From positions 53,978 through 117,977 of the forward strand of contig CAJUKF010000002.1 of assembly GCA_910587355.1 (NCBI GenBank): a DNA stretch of 64,000 nucleotides. Direction: 5' to 3'. The translations under genes and the position numbers were made by a program. How positions within the stretch are numbered: position 1 is the first letter of the stretch; every line of letters begins with the position of its first letter. This DNA comes from an uncultured Muribaculaceae bacterium. Its GTDB lineage: Bacteria; Bacteroidota; Bacteroidia; Bacteroidales; Muribaculaceae. The notes under the pieces were generated by a model. The model did no database searches, was not told the origin of the DNA, and saw only the letters and a list, made by a program, of their open reading frames with translations. Shown here in pieces: positions 21,101 to 29,840 of this stretch.

Positions 21101-22672
21101 TCAGATTTTTTGATGTACTTCAATGCCGTTTACATAGATTGCAGCCTTATTCGACGACAGCTGTCCGGCACGGCCTGCCGGGCAATGATATTCGCAGTTG
21201 CCGCATCCGATGCATATGCTTTCGTTAACGACGGGACGCATGTGACCGTTCTCTCCCTTAACCATGGATATAGCCTCGGCGGGACAATGGCGGACGCAGT
21301 TTCCACAAGCCTGACCGTAAGCGGCCGAGATGCAGATTTCGGGGTCGACAACAGCAGTGCCGATTTTCCATGCAGTCTTTTCCTCGACAGAAATGGGGCG
21401 CAAGGCTCCGGTGGGACATACCTGCGAGCAACGGTTGCAGTCAGTACGGCAGAAACCGTCAGTGAAGACCATTACAGGCTGCATGAAGCCGTCGAGCGAA
21501 GTGCCGGGACGAAGCACATTGTTGGGGCACTCGCTTATGCAGAGCTGACAGGCAGTACAGTGGCTGCGGAAATGGCGCAGACTGATTGCTCCGGCCGGAA
21601 CAGCCGGAGCGGCATCTTTATGACGTTTTTTAGCTTTAATAGGAGCGAGACCGCCGTCGGTAACCTTATCGGCGGCAGATGCAGCCGCCGCACCGGCTAC
21701 GATAGCCGTGCCTACAAGGAACGCGCGACGGCTGCTGTCGGTCTTTTCAGTTTTGTCAGCGGAAGTAGTGCTTTCGGCGGCAACGGCTTTCTTAACAGTC
21801 TTACGACGGAAGCCGTAGCTGATAGCGCCCTGTGTGCAGTTGTTGATGCAGTCGAGACATACCACACAGCGCGACAAGTCGATGACATGATTCTTTGTGT
21901 CGATACATTTAGCCTTGCATTTACGGCCACATGAACCGCAGCGGTTACACTTTGATTCGTCAATCAGCGGACGTAGGAGCGAGAAGCGCGAGAGGAAGCC
22001 GAGGATAGTTCCGACGGGGCAAACCGTGTTGCAGTAGCCACGGCCTGTGCGGATAGCGAAAACTGCCACAATTATAAAAGTGACGGCAGCGACTACCGAA
22101 ACGGCGATATTGAAATTGGCAAGGGCTGCGGGCACTTCGCCTGCGAAGAGATAATTGCCATTGGCAGCCTGAGCTTCGGCAACAGCCGACGCACCGGCAC
22201 GCCAGAGGGGCACAATACCCTGTCCTGCAATGCGTCCGTAAATACTATAAGGGTCGAGGATTCCGGCAAACGACATCGGCACAAGGCTTATGAGACCCAA
22301 AACAGCCACAACGATGAAGAGGCCCAGAAAACCATAGCGCCATGCTTTATGCTCCGGAGTAAAGCGATAAAGGCCCAGCCGGCGGTTTTTCTTAGAGGAG
22401 AACACCCGGCGCAGCCAGATTACAATGTCCTGTGTGATGCCTAAGGGGCAGATAACAGAGCAATAAAGACGGCCGAAAACAAGCGTCAGAAGAGCAAGAA
22501 TAAGAATCGCCACAACATTTACCGCAAGCAGCACCGGTACGAGTTGAATTTTGGCCAGCCATGCCAGACGGACAGCGGCGGCTCCCGTAAAGTCTACGAA
22601 AAGCCATGTGAGCGCAAGCAATGCCACAACGGCCACGACAATACGCAGAAATTTCAGTGAATGTGATTTCAT
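21101..22672 (-). CDS. Membrane-bound polyferredoxin: NapH-like membrane domain fused to Tat-type ferredoxin domain
   Basis: A 523-residue protein. The first half has several membrane segments and the NapH/CcoG-type pattern (YCSVICPLGI; GRGYCNTVCPVGTILGFLSR), followed by cytoplasmic-type clusters CNRCGSCGRKCKAKC and CVVCLDCINNC. In the middle (about residue 305) there is a twin-arginine segment, SSRRAFLVGTAIVAGAAAA, and then four more clusters (CTACQLCISECP, CRTDCNRCSQVCP, CGNCVRHCP, CIGCGNCEYHCP). This reads as NapH joined to a NapG-like exported ferredoxin. It probably passes quinol electrons across the membrane to the adjacent exported aldo/keto reductase. Some related proteins are annotated simply as 4Fe-4S binding protein. 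Confidence 0.82.
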   Translation of the reverse strand: MKSHSLKFLRIVVAVVALLALTWLFVDFTGAAAVRLAWLAKIQLVPVLLAVNVVAILILALLTLVFGRLYCSVICPLGITQDIVIWLRRVFSSKKNRRLGLYRFTPEHKAWRYGFLGLFIVVAVLGLISLVPMSFAGILDPYSIYGRIAGQGIVPLWRAGASAVAEAQAANGNYLFAGEVPAALANFNIAVSVVAAVTFIIVAVFAIRTGRGYCNTVCPVGTILGFLSRFSLLRPLIDESKCNRCGSCGRKCKAKCIDTKNHVIDLSRCVVCLDCINNCTQGAISYGFRRKTVKKAVAAESTTSADKTEKTDSSRRAFLVGTAIVAGAAAASAADKVTDGGLAPIKAKKRHKDAAPAVPAGAISLRHFRSHCTACQLCISECPNNVLRPGTSLDGFMQPVMVFTDGFCRTDCNRCSQVCPTGALRPISVEEKTAWKIGTAVVDPEICISAAYGQACGNCVRHCPAEAISMVKGENGHMRPVVNESICIGCGNCEYHCPAGRAGQLSSNKAAIYVNGIEVHQKI

Positions 22673-22707
22673 TTAGAGTAAAAAAGACCGGTTTATTTTT
22701 CAAGCAA

Positions 22708-22715
22708 CAAAATTA
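22708..22715 (-). promoter_or_regulatory. Probable -7 box for the polyferredoxin gene
   Basis: TAATTTTG on the minus strand matches TAnnTTTG, giving a leader of about 30 nt to the ATG at 22672. A 12-bp inverted repeat begins 2 bases upstream of it. Confidence 0.5.
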
Positions 22716-22717
22716 TG

Positions 22718-22779
22718 AAAAAACGGCGTCACGGACAAAATTTTTAGTTTTGTTTACGTTTCGGGAAACGCCGTTTTTT
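22718..22779. repeat. 12-bp perfect inverted repeat in divergent promoter region
   Basis: AAAAAACGGCGT (22718-22729) is repeated in inverse as ACGCCGTTTTTT (22768-22779), with a 38-base centre holding a smaller inverted repeat (CAAAA ... TTTTG). It lies between the divergent starts of the polyferredoxin gene and parC, upstream of both -7 boxes, so it could be an operator or cruciform rather than a terminator. Confidence 0.6.
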
Positions 22780-22822
22780 ACAGTTTTCAAAACAGAATTT
22801 CGCATATTTGGCAAATAATCGC

Positions 22823-22830
22823 TAAATTTG
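22823..22830 (+). promoter_or_regulatory. Probable -7 box for parC
   Basis: TAAATTTG fits TAnnTTTG and lies 28 bases before the ATG at 22859. The -33 region is not a clear match. Confidence 0.5.
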
Positions 22831-22858
22831 TAGCAAGATTGCCAAAGAAACACTTGCA

Positions 22859-25678
22859 ATGAGCGACGACTACCAAGAACCGATTCCTGAAATACCTGAA
22901 GAGTCCTCGGAGAACGAGGAATATACCGAACCGACTTCCGACAACACTCCGGATGCCGGCGAACTGTCTGATACCGAAGAGCACGAAGATATAAACGACT
23001 CTGAGACCGATGAAGACGCCGAGGCGGCCGAAGCCGCTGCACTGGCCGACCGGCGGAGACCTTATACTCCGGCCGACCAAATAGTGCGTCATCATCTGCG
23101 CGGCATGTACCAGACATGGTTTCTCGAATATGCATCCTATGTAATTCTCGAGCGTGCCGTTCCGCATATCGACGACGGTCTCAAGCCCGTGCAACGCCGA
23201 ATACTCCATGCGATGAAGACCATCGACGACGAGCGCTTCAACAAAGTGGCGAATATCGTCGGCACAACCATGCAGTATCATCCGCACGGCGACGCATCTA
23301 TCAAAGACGCGCTCGTGCAGCTGGGCCAGAAAGAACTGCTCATCGAGACACAGGGTAACTGGGGCAACATACTCACAGGCACTGCTGCAGCTGCCGCACG
23401 TTACATCGAGGCGCGACTGTCACCTTTCGCATCGGAAGTGCTCTTCAACCCCAAGGTGACCGAGTGGACCATGAGCTACGACGGCCGCAAACGCGAGCCT
23501 GTGACGCTTCCCGCCAAATTCCCGCTGCTGCTCGCACAGGGCGCCGAGGGCATTGCAGTAGGTCTTTCGTCGAAAATACTTCCGCACAACTTCAACGAGC
23601 TTCTTGACGCGTCAATCGCCTGTGTGCGCGGAGAGGATTTCGAATTGTATCCCGACTTCATCACCGGCGGTCTGATTGACGTAAGCCGCTATAACGACGG
23701 GCGCCGCGGCGGCGTGGTGAAAGTACGCGCAAAAATCGAGAAAATCGACCAGAAGACGCTCAACATCACCGAACTGCCGTTCGGCAAGACATCAGAAGCC
23801 CTTATCGAGTCGATACTGAAAGCCTTCGAACGCGGTCAGATTAAAATACGCAAGGTGGAGAACAACACGGCCGCCGAAGCCTCGATACTGATTCATCTCC
23901 TGCCGGGCACATCAAGCGACAAGACAATAGACGCGCTCTATGCCTTCACCGACTGCGAAGTGAGCATATCGCCCAACTGCTGCGTAATCAAGGACAAGAA
24001 ACCGTGCTTCCTCGGCGTGAGCGACGTACTTCGCCACAGCGTGGACACCACAAAACGGATAATCGACGCAGACATACGCGTGATTCTCGGCGAAGACCGC
24101 GAAAAACTGCTCTACGCCACCCTTGAAAAGATATTTATCGAAAACCGCATCTATAAAGACAAGGAATATGAGGAGGCCCGAAACCTCGACGAAGCTGTGG
24201 CGCATATCGACAGCCGTCTGGAGCCTTTCAAACCTTCGTTCATACGCGTCATTACACGCGACGACATACTGCGGCTTCTCGAAATAAAAATGAAGCGCAT
24301 ACTCCGCTTCAATTCCGACGAGGCGAACGCAGCAATCGCCGCCCTTCAGCAACGCATAGCCGACAATCTCGACCGCCTCGAACATCTCGACCGCGTAACT
24401 ATAGAATGGTTCGAATACCTCAAGAAAAAATACGGAGCCTCGTATCCGCGTAAGACCGCAATACGCAGCTTCGACAGCATACAGGCCGCCACAGTTGCGG
24501 AAGCCAACGAAAAACTGTACATCAACCGCGAGGAAGGCTTCATCGGCACAGCCCTGCGCAAGGACGAGCCGGTGTGCACATGTTCGTCGCTTGACGACAT
24601 CATAATATTCTACCGCGATGGCCGATACAAGATAGTACGCGTGCAGGACAAGCTCTTCGTCGGTAAGAATGTGCTGTATCTCAATGTGTACAAACGCAAC
24701 GACACACGCACGATTTACAACGTGATTTATCAGAACGGCCGAGGCGGCATATATTATATGAAACGCTTCGCGGCCACGGGCATGACACGCGACAAAGAGT
24801 ACACACTCACCTCCAGCCTGCAGCCCAACAGCCGGATTGTATGGTTCTCGGCCAATCCCAACGGCGAGGCAGAGATTGTGAAAGTGACACTCAAACCGAA
24901 GCTGAGACTTAAGAATCTCAGTTTCGATGTGGACTTCTCGAAGCTGGCAATCAAGGGACGCGCGGCACAGGGCAATCTTGTGACGAAAAACGACGTGGCG
25001 CGCTTCTCGCTCAAAGAACGCGGTCACTCAACGCTCGGAGGCCGTAAAGTGTGGTTCGACTTTGACGTGATGCGTCTGAACTATGACGGACGCGGCGAAT
25101 TCCTCGGCGAATTCCTCGGCGAAGACCGCATACTTGTAGTCACCGAGTCGGGCGAATTCTACACCACCGGTTTTGAAGTCACCAACCACTATGATGAAAA
25201 GATAGTGCGGCTTGAGAAATTCCGTCCGAAACAGGAGTGGACCGCCGTGCTTAACGACGCAGAACAAGGCTATCCGTATATCAAGCGCTTTACGTTCGAG
25301 GATTCGCCACGTAAACAACGTTTTGTGGGAGATGACGCACGGTCGACCCTGATAGCGCTCACAGATGCCGACGGCGCAATGTTCGAGCTCCGGTTCGCCG
25401 ACCCGGCACGTGTACCTATGGTGATTGACGCTGAGGAATTCATCGGCCTCAAATCATTCAAGGCGCGAGGCAAACGCCTCACGACTTTCGCTCTCGAACA
25501 AGTGATGGAACTCGAGCCCAAACGCGTGCCCGAGCCCGACAACGAAGAGGACGAGGAAAACTCAGAAGTTCCGGCTCCGGACTTCGAAGATACCGAGACA
25601 GACGAGGAAGCAGAGAATGAACCATCTTCTGAAGAAACGCCATCGCTCTTTGACGAAGACAATGAAGAAAACGAATAA
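22859..25678 (+). CDS. parC: DNA topoisomerase IV subunit A (gyrase A family)
   Basis: Type IIA topoisomerase breakage-reunion subunit. After an acidic N-terminal tail of about 60 residues, the core begins with YTPADQIVRHHLRGMYQTWF and contains HPHGDASIKDALVQLGQ and the catalytic tyrosine in AAAARYIEARLS near residue 183. The C-terminal part is a beta-pinwheel-like region ending in a strongly acidic tail. Length (939 aa) and the GNWG/RYIEARLS context fit the Bacteroidetes ParC-type protein rather than housekeeping GyrA; the assignment to ParC over GyrA is from family knowledge. A 12-base tandem duplication near 25093 encodes GEFLGEFLGE. The last 17 bases overlap the next gene. Confidence 0.88.
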   Translation: MSDDYQEPIPEIPEESSENEEYTEPTSDNTPDAGELSDTEEHEDINDSETDEDAEAAEAAALADRRRPYTPADQIVRHHLRGMYQTWFLEYASYVILERAVPHIDDGLKPVQRRILHAMKTIDDERFNKVANIVGTTMQYHPHGDASIKDALVQLGQKELLIETQGNWGNILTGTAAAAARYIEARLSPFASEVLFNPKVTEWTMSYDGRKREPVTLPAKFPLLLAQGAEGIAVGLSSKILPHNFNELLDASIACVRGEDFELYPDFITGGLIDVSRYNDGRRGGVVKVRAKIEKIDQKTLNITELPFGKTSEALIESILKAFERGQIKIRKVENNTAAEASILIHLLPGTSSDKTIDALYAFTDCEVSISPNCCVIKDKKPCFLGVSDVLRHSVDTTKRIIDADIRVILGEDREKLLYATLEKIFIENRIYKDKEYEEARNLDEAVAHIDSRLEPFKPSFIRVITRDDILRLLEIKMKRILRFNSDEANAAIAALQQRIADNLDRLEHLDRVTIEWFEYLKKKYGASYPRKTAIRSFDSIQAATVAEANEKLYINREEGFIGTALRKDEPVCTCSSLDDIIIFYRDGRYKIVRVQDKLFVGKNVLYLNVYKRNDTRTIYNVIYQNGRGGIYYMKRFAATGMTRDKEYTLTSSLQPNSRIVWFSANPNGEAEIVKVTLKPKLRLKNLSFDVDFSKLAIKGRAAQGNLVTKNDVARFSLKERGHSTLGGRKVWFDFDVMRLNYDGRGEFLGEFLGEDRILVVTESGEFYTTGFEVTNHYDEKIVRLEKFRPKQEWTAVLNDAEQGYPYIKRFTFEDSPRKQRFVGDDARSTLIALTDADGAMFELRFADPARVPMVIDAEEFIGLKSFKARGKRLTTFALEQVMELEPKRVPEPDNEEDEENSEVPAPDFEDTETDEEAENEPSSEETPSLFDEDNEENE

Positions 25679-26522
25679 ATTCTTAAAGAGGCTCGTGTTT
25701 GGGAGCCTACTCGCGCTCACAGGAGTAGGGACACAGGCTCAGGAACCCATACGGCCCGTACTGTCTGCCTACACTGTCGAGATAGGCTCGTCGCATATAG
25801 CCGACACGTATCTCTCGCCCCTTAAATATTCGGGAGGTGCAACGGCTCTGAATTATGAGCGTATGCAGGCCATGGAGTTTTCGCCCGAAAAATGGGTGAT
25901 GCGCCTCAATGCACGCGCCGCATTCAACTGGGCAAAAAACACAGTGCGCAACGCATCGATGCTCGACCTTGATATTGATATACGCTGGGGAATGATGCAC
26001 CGCTGGCGTATGCCACAGGGATTCATTCTTATGGCAGGCGCCTCGACCGGTGTGGCCGGAGGTACGTTCTACAATGCGCGCAACAGCAACAATCCGGCAT
26101 CGGCAAAAGCATCATGGACTGTCAATGCCTCGGGGAGCGCTGTATGGAACGGCAGTTTTCACGGCATACCTCTCTGTGCACGCTACCTGGTGGAGATGCC
26201 TCTCACAGGCATATTCTTTTCTCCGGAGTACGGGGAGCTGTACTATGAGATTTATCTGGGTAACCATAGCGGGCTGGTACACGGAGCGTGGCCCGGAAAC
26301 TTCTTCCGTCTCGAGAATCTCGCTACTGTCGACATGCGTTTCGGGGGCACAATCGTGCGCCTCGGCTACCGCGGCAATGTACTCTCGACTAAAGCCTGCG
26401 GCCTTGTCACACGACGCGTAACGCACACGCTTGTGATTGGTCTTGCTTCCGAGTGGCTGACACTTAGCGCCCGCAAGAACCGAGGAATTGAAAACGCACG
26501 GATTATCAGCGCACTTTATTGA
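25662..26522 (+). CDS. DUF3316 family outer-membrane-type protein
   Basis: A 286-residue exported protein with a signal peptide (FGSLLALTGVGTQAQ). I recognise DUF3316 from its start (IRPVLSAYTVEIGSSHIADTYLSPLKY) and the repeated short beta strands with aromatic ends (MRLNARAAFNWAKN, LDIDIRWGMMHRW). It is probably an outer-membrane barrel or surface-associated protein; its function is unknown. A start at 25617 would add 15 residues, but the ATG at 25662 sits directly before the signal peptide. It overlaps parC by 17 bases in another frame and leads an envelope-gene run. Confidence 0.75.
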   Translation: MKKTNKFLKRLVFGSLLALTGVGTQAQEPIRPVLSAYTVEIGSSHIADTYLSPLKYSGGATALNYERMQAMEFSPEKWVMRLNARAAFNWAKNTVRNASMLDLDIDIRWGMMHRWRMPQGFILMAGASTGVAGGTFYNARNSNNPASAKASWTVNASGSAVWNGSFHGIPLCARYLVEMPLTGIFFSPEYGELYYEIYLGNHSGLVHGAWPGNFFRLENLATVDMRFGGTIVRLGYRGNVLSTKACGLVTRRVTHTLVIGLASEWLTLSARKNRGIENARIISALY

Positions 26523-26547
26523 CCTCATCTAATCACGCTTTCTCATA

Positions 26548-27648
26548 ATGAAAAAATATATAGCCAGAATACTTGCGGGCCTCGCGCTGACACTGCCCCT
26601 GCTCACGGCCACCACCTCGTGCCACCACATAGAGACGTGGGACAACGATTTATATGGTAATTTCGACGCCTTGTGGACGGTGCTTGACGAGCATTATTGC
26701 TTCTTCGCAGACAAGGACGTGGACTGGAACGAAATACACCGGCAGTACCGTGCGGAAATCGACCCCGACTGGGACCAGATACAGCTCTTTGACCACTGCG
26801 CCAAGATGCTGGCGGAATTGCGCGACGGGCACACCAATCTCTCGTCGTGGTTCGACATATCATACTACCGCAAGTGGTGGAGCGATTATCCTCAGAATTT
26901 CAACGAACGCCTGATAGAACAATATTATCTCAACTTCGAATGGCGCTCGGGCGGCGGCTTCCGCTATAAATACCTTACTGACCGCAATGTGGGTTATATA
27001 CGATACAGCACTTTTTCCATATGTGCCAGCCACAGCTTCATCGACGAGATGCTCTACTCGATGAAAGATGCCGACGGCATCATAATCGATGTACGGGACA
27101 ACGGTGGCGGTGAAATCGACAATGTGGAGAAAATAGTGTCGCACTTCATTACAGAGAAGACCCTCGGCGGATACATTCAGCATAAGACCGGGCCGGGACA
27201 CAATGATTTCTCAGAGCCTTATCCGTTTTATTACGAGTCGGCCACGGAGCACGTACGATGGCTGAAGCCCGTGATTGTCCTTGCCAACCGCAGCACTTTC
27301 AGCGCGGCAAATAATTTTGTAAGCGCCATGAAAGGCCTCAAGCAGGTGGCCGTAGTTGGCGCATGCACCGGCGGCGGAAGCGGAATGCCATTCTCATCGG
27401 AAATTCCGTGCGGATGGAGCGTGCGTTTCTCGGCGTCGCCTGTCTACGATGCCGAAATGAAACTCACGGAAAATGGCGTAGAGCCTACGGAAGGAGGTGC
27501 AATCGACATGGACCCGGAAAAAGAGGCCGAAGGCATAGACACCATACTCGAATTTGCCATAGAGACACTCAACAGGCTCGCCGAGAAGAACAACTCTTCG
27601 TCCACTCCGGCAAAAATAATCGCACAAACACCCCGACGCAATGGCTGA
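26548..27648 (+). CDS. S41 family peptidase, lipoprotein
   Basis: A C-terminal-processing-type serine protease without a PDZ domain. The N-terminus is a lipoprotein signal (LALTLPLLTATTSC, lipid cysteine at residue 25). The N-terminal helical domain (DALWTVLDEHYCFF) is followed by the peptidase core: VGYIRYSTF, DADGIIIDVRDNGGGEID, VIVLANRSTFSAANNF (probable nucleophile in the STFSAA segment) and VGACTGGGSGMP. The usual lysine of the CtpA Ser-Lys dyad is not at the expected glycine-rich spot, so it may be tricorn-like. It overlaps the following gene by 8 bases. Confidence 0.82.
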   Translation: MKKYIARILAGLALTLPLLTATTSCHHIETWDNDLYGNFDALWTVLDEHYCFFADKDVDWNEIHRQYRAEIDPDWDQIQLFDHCAKMLAELRDGHTNLSSWFDISYYRKWWSDYPQNFNERLIEQYYLNFEWRSGGGFRYKYLTDRNVGYIRYSTFSICASHSFIDEMLYSMKDADGIIIDVRDNGGGEIDNVEKIVSHFITEKTLGGYIQHKTGPGHNDFSEPYPFYYESATEHVRWLKPVIVLANRSTFSAANNFVSAMKGLKQVAVVGACTGGGSGMPFSSEIPCGWSVRFSASPVYDAEMKLTENGVEPTEGGAIDMDPEKEAEGIDTILEFAIETLNRLAEKNNSSSTPAKIIAQTPRRNG

Positions 27649-28450
27649 AGACTTTAAGAACCGCCCGCATTACCGTCTTGATTTCGTGAAGGAAAACACC
27701 TTCTCGATATTGTGGAGCGTGCGTATGACAAGTGCGAAAGTCATTATTGTCTCGACAGCAGTAATTGCCGGCTTCGCCGCGCTGATATGGCTGATAATCG
27801 CATTCACCCCAATGCGGCGTCTCCTGCCCGAGTCGCTGAGCGGCGATTTACGAAGCCGATATATGGAGACGGCACTGCGACTTGACTCTCTTGAACAGAC
27901 AGCCAGAATAAACGATGCGTACATCGCCAACATCGTGGCAATCATGCGCGATGATTTGCCGGAGGACTCCGCCCTTCAGCTTGCGGCGGCTCAGGTAATT
28001 GCCTCCGATTCTTTACTCATGGCCTCGGAGAGCGAACGCCAGTTCGTACGCGAATACGAAGAAGAAGAGCGATTCAATCTGTCGGTACTCTCGCCTATCG
28101 CTGCCGAAGGCATGATTTTCGGCTCGCCGGCAGGAAGCATAACCAAGGCCGAGGCTTTTTCGACACAGGGTATGAGAATCATTACCCCCCGAAATATACC
28201 AGCCCTTGCCGTGTACCGCGGCTCTGTGGTTGATGTAAGTACGGGCTCAGAGGGTCTTTCGACAGTAATCGTACAACATCCCAACGATTTTCTAAGCATA
28301 TACTCCGGACTGAGCGATGTATACGTGGCCAAAGGGCGAAAAGTATCCGCAGCCCAGGGGCTCGGCACCGGGGCCGGAGATTCATTCACTTTCGAACTGT
28401 GGCACAACGGAACTGCGCTTGACCCTCAGGATTATATCAGTTTTGAATGA
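27641..28450 (+). CDS. Degenerate M23 (LytM) family protein, membrane anchored
   Basis: A 269-residue protein with one membrane segment (residues about 33-55, VIIVSTAVIAGFAALIWLII), a helical region and a C-terminal LytM-type domain (IITPRNIPALAVYRGSVVDV, TVIVQHPNDFLSIYSGLSDV). The zinc ligands are missing: the first motif has no His/Asp, and the place of the HxH motif reads FELWHNG. It is therefore probably catalytically dead, like amidase activators of the EnvC/NlpD type. It overlaps the S41 gene upstream by 8 bases and VanZ downstream by 4. Confidence 0.8.
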   Translation: MAEDFKNRPHYRLDFVKENTFSILWSVRMTSAKVIIVSTAVIAGFAALIWLIIAFTPMRRLLPESLSGDLRSRYMETALRLDSLEQTARINDAYIANIVAIMRDDLPEDSALQLAAAQVIASDSLLMASESERQFVREYEEEERFNLSVLSPIAAEGMIFGSPAGSITKAEAFSTQGMRIITPRNIPALAVYRGSVVDVSTGSEGLSTVIVQHPNDFLSIYSGLSDVYVAKGRKVSAAQGLGTGAGDSFTFELWHNGTALDPQDYISFE

Positions 28451-28848
28451 CAATGAGACGTTTTTTCGCTACATGGTGGCCTACATTGACTGTGGTGTGC
28501 GTGATACTCTACGCCACTCTTAACGACAACCCCATAGGAGCCGACGAACTGCCGATTTTTCCAGGGGCCGACAAACTCATACATGCCATAATGTTCGGAG
28601 GCCTTTTTGCCGCAATAACTTTCGACCGCTACCGCGATGGCCGCGGCATGGCGCTTAAATCACTTCTGATTACCGCAGGGATATGCGTAGTGTGCGGTGC
28701 GTTGGATGAAGTATGTCAAAGCCTGCTTACAGCCGCCCGGGAAGGCGACCCGCTTGATTTTCTTGCCGACTGCGGCGGAATTATAATTGCTTTCTTTGCA
28801 GCGCCTCCGGCAATACGAGCCGTGCTCAAAAACAAAGGGCGGCACTGA
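28447..28848 (+). CDS. VanZ family membrane protein
   Basis: A 133-residue integral membrane protein with four predicted membrane segments. DKLIHAIMFGGLFAAITF and the following segments with DEVCQSLL ... DPLDFLADCGGI form the VanZ-like pattern (conserved His, Glu and Asp). The biochemical role is unknown; VanZ proteins are linked to teicoplanin resistance in some Firmicutes, but that role should not be assumed here. The start overlaps the M23 gene in ATGA. It converges with the EamA gene, with no clear terminator between them. Confidence 0.82.
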   Translation: MTMRRFFATWWPTLTVVCVILYATLNDNPIGADELPIFPGADKLIHAIMFGGLFAAITFDRYRDGRGMALKSLLITAGICVVCGALDEVCQSLLTAAREGDPLDFLADCGGIIIAFFAAPPAIRAVLKNKGRH

Positions 28849-28873
28849 ATCTGAAAGATTCAACCGACTCCAA

Positions 28874-29761
28874 TCACCGCCGTGTCGCCCAAATCATAAA
28901 GGTGACTGAGGCTACAGCTATCGCTATACCAATCACGATAGTCGGTGTAAGCGGTTCACCGAAGGCAACTGTACCTACGAAAATCGCTGTAATGGGCTCG
29001 AATACACCCAATACCGAAGCCTTTGTGGCACCGATATTACGTGTGGCGACAGCAAGGGTGGCAGTTGATATTATTGTCGGAAGAACCGCAAGTCCGAGCA
29101 GCGACAGCCATGCATTCACACCGCTTATGCCGTTGGTAAGAGGCACGTCGGAGATAAGAGTGCCAATCCAGAAAACAACGGAGCCGACAAAGAGTGTGTA
29201 AAACGTGAGGACCGTATTTGAAATATCGGCAATGGCACGGCTGCGGTTGACTATGACTATGAAGAGCGCATATGACAGTGCCGAAAGGACCGACAAGACG
29301 ATGCCGGTAGTGCTGAGCGTTTCATCGCCCGACCCTCCCGTCATGATTGCCACACCCGCAAATGTTGCGACAATTGAAAGCCATACGGGCCAGGATGGGA
29401 TTTTACCGAGGAAAACCATTATGATGGCTGTCAGTACGGGATACAGGAAGACAAGAGTAGTAGCCACCCCCGATGCCATATAGTGATAGGCCTCGAAGAG
29501 CAGGAGGCTGCTCGAAGTAAACAACAATCCAAGTATAAGCAGCACGGCAGCCTGACGCACGTTCACCGCAAAGCTCTGTCGGGAGACAAGTATATAACCT
29601 CCCAGAAGCACCACAGCGATAAAATAGCGGAAAAACAATATAGAACTGACAGCCGCGCCGGCAGCCATAAGAGGTACGGCGAAGAGAGGATTGAGGCCAT
29701 ACGTAACGCCGGTGACAACACCGGCAGGATAACCAATGAGAGCCTGTTTACTTAATTTCAT
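28874..29761 (-). CDS. DMT family transporter (EamA)
   Basis: A 295-residue inner-membrane carrier of the drug/metabolite transporter superfamily with about ten membrane segments arranged as two EamA repeats. Typical features are FRYFIAVVLLGGYILVSRQ in repeat 1, SSLLLFEAYHYMASGVATTLVFLYPVLTAI at its end and KASVLGVFEPITAIFVGTVAFGE in repeat 2. The substrate is unknown. The ATG at 29761 is chosen over a non-ATG start at 29779, which would lie inside the terminator of the upstream DUF3332 gene. Confidence 0.88.
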   Translation of the reverse strand: MKLSKQALIGYPAGVVTGVTYGLNPLFAVPLMAAGAAVSSILFFRYFIAVVLLGGYILVSRQSFAVNVRQAAVLLILGLLFTSSSLLLFEAYHYMASGVATTLVFLYPVLTAIIMVFLGKIPSWPVWLSIVATFAGVAIMTGGSGDETLSTTGIVLSVLSALSYALFIVIVNRSRAIADISNTVLTFYTLFVGSVVFWIGTLISDVPLTNGISGVNAWLSLLGLAVLPTIISTATLAVATRNIGATKASVLGVFEPITAIFVGTVAFGEPLTPTIVIGIAIAVASVTFMIWATRR

Positions 29762-29777
29762 ATAACGGCACCTTAAC

Positions 29778-29815
29778 AAAAAAACTCTCCTCCTTCCGTA
29801 TGCAACGGAAGGAGG
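29778..29815 (-). terminator. Rho-independent terminator after the DUF3332 gene
   Basis: On the minus strand an 11-bp GC-rich stem (arms 29805-29815 and 29789-29799, loop of 5) is followed by seven T residues (29784-29778). It follows the DUF3332 stop by about 25 bases and precedes the EamA ATG. Confidence 0.85.
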
Positions 29816-29840
29816 GAGTGTAAATAGGTATACTGTATTC

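Noticed and set aside
21097..21123. Upstream start of the aldo/keto reductase at 21123
   Set aside because: It would overlap the polyferredoxin gene by 23 bases and put extra residues before the Tat signal.
25093..25120. 12-base tandem duplication in parC as a repeat element
   Set aside because: It keeps the frame (GEFLGEFLGE) and is a simple local duplication inside a coding region.
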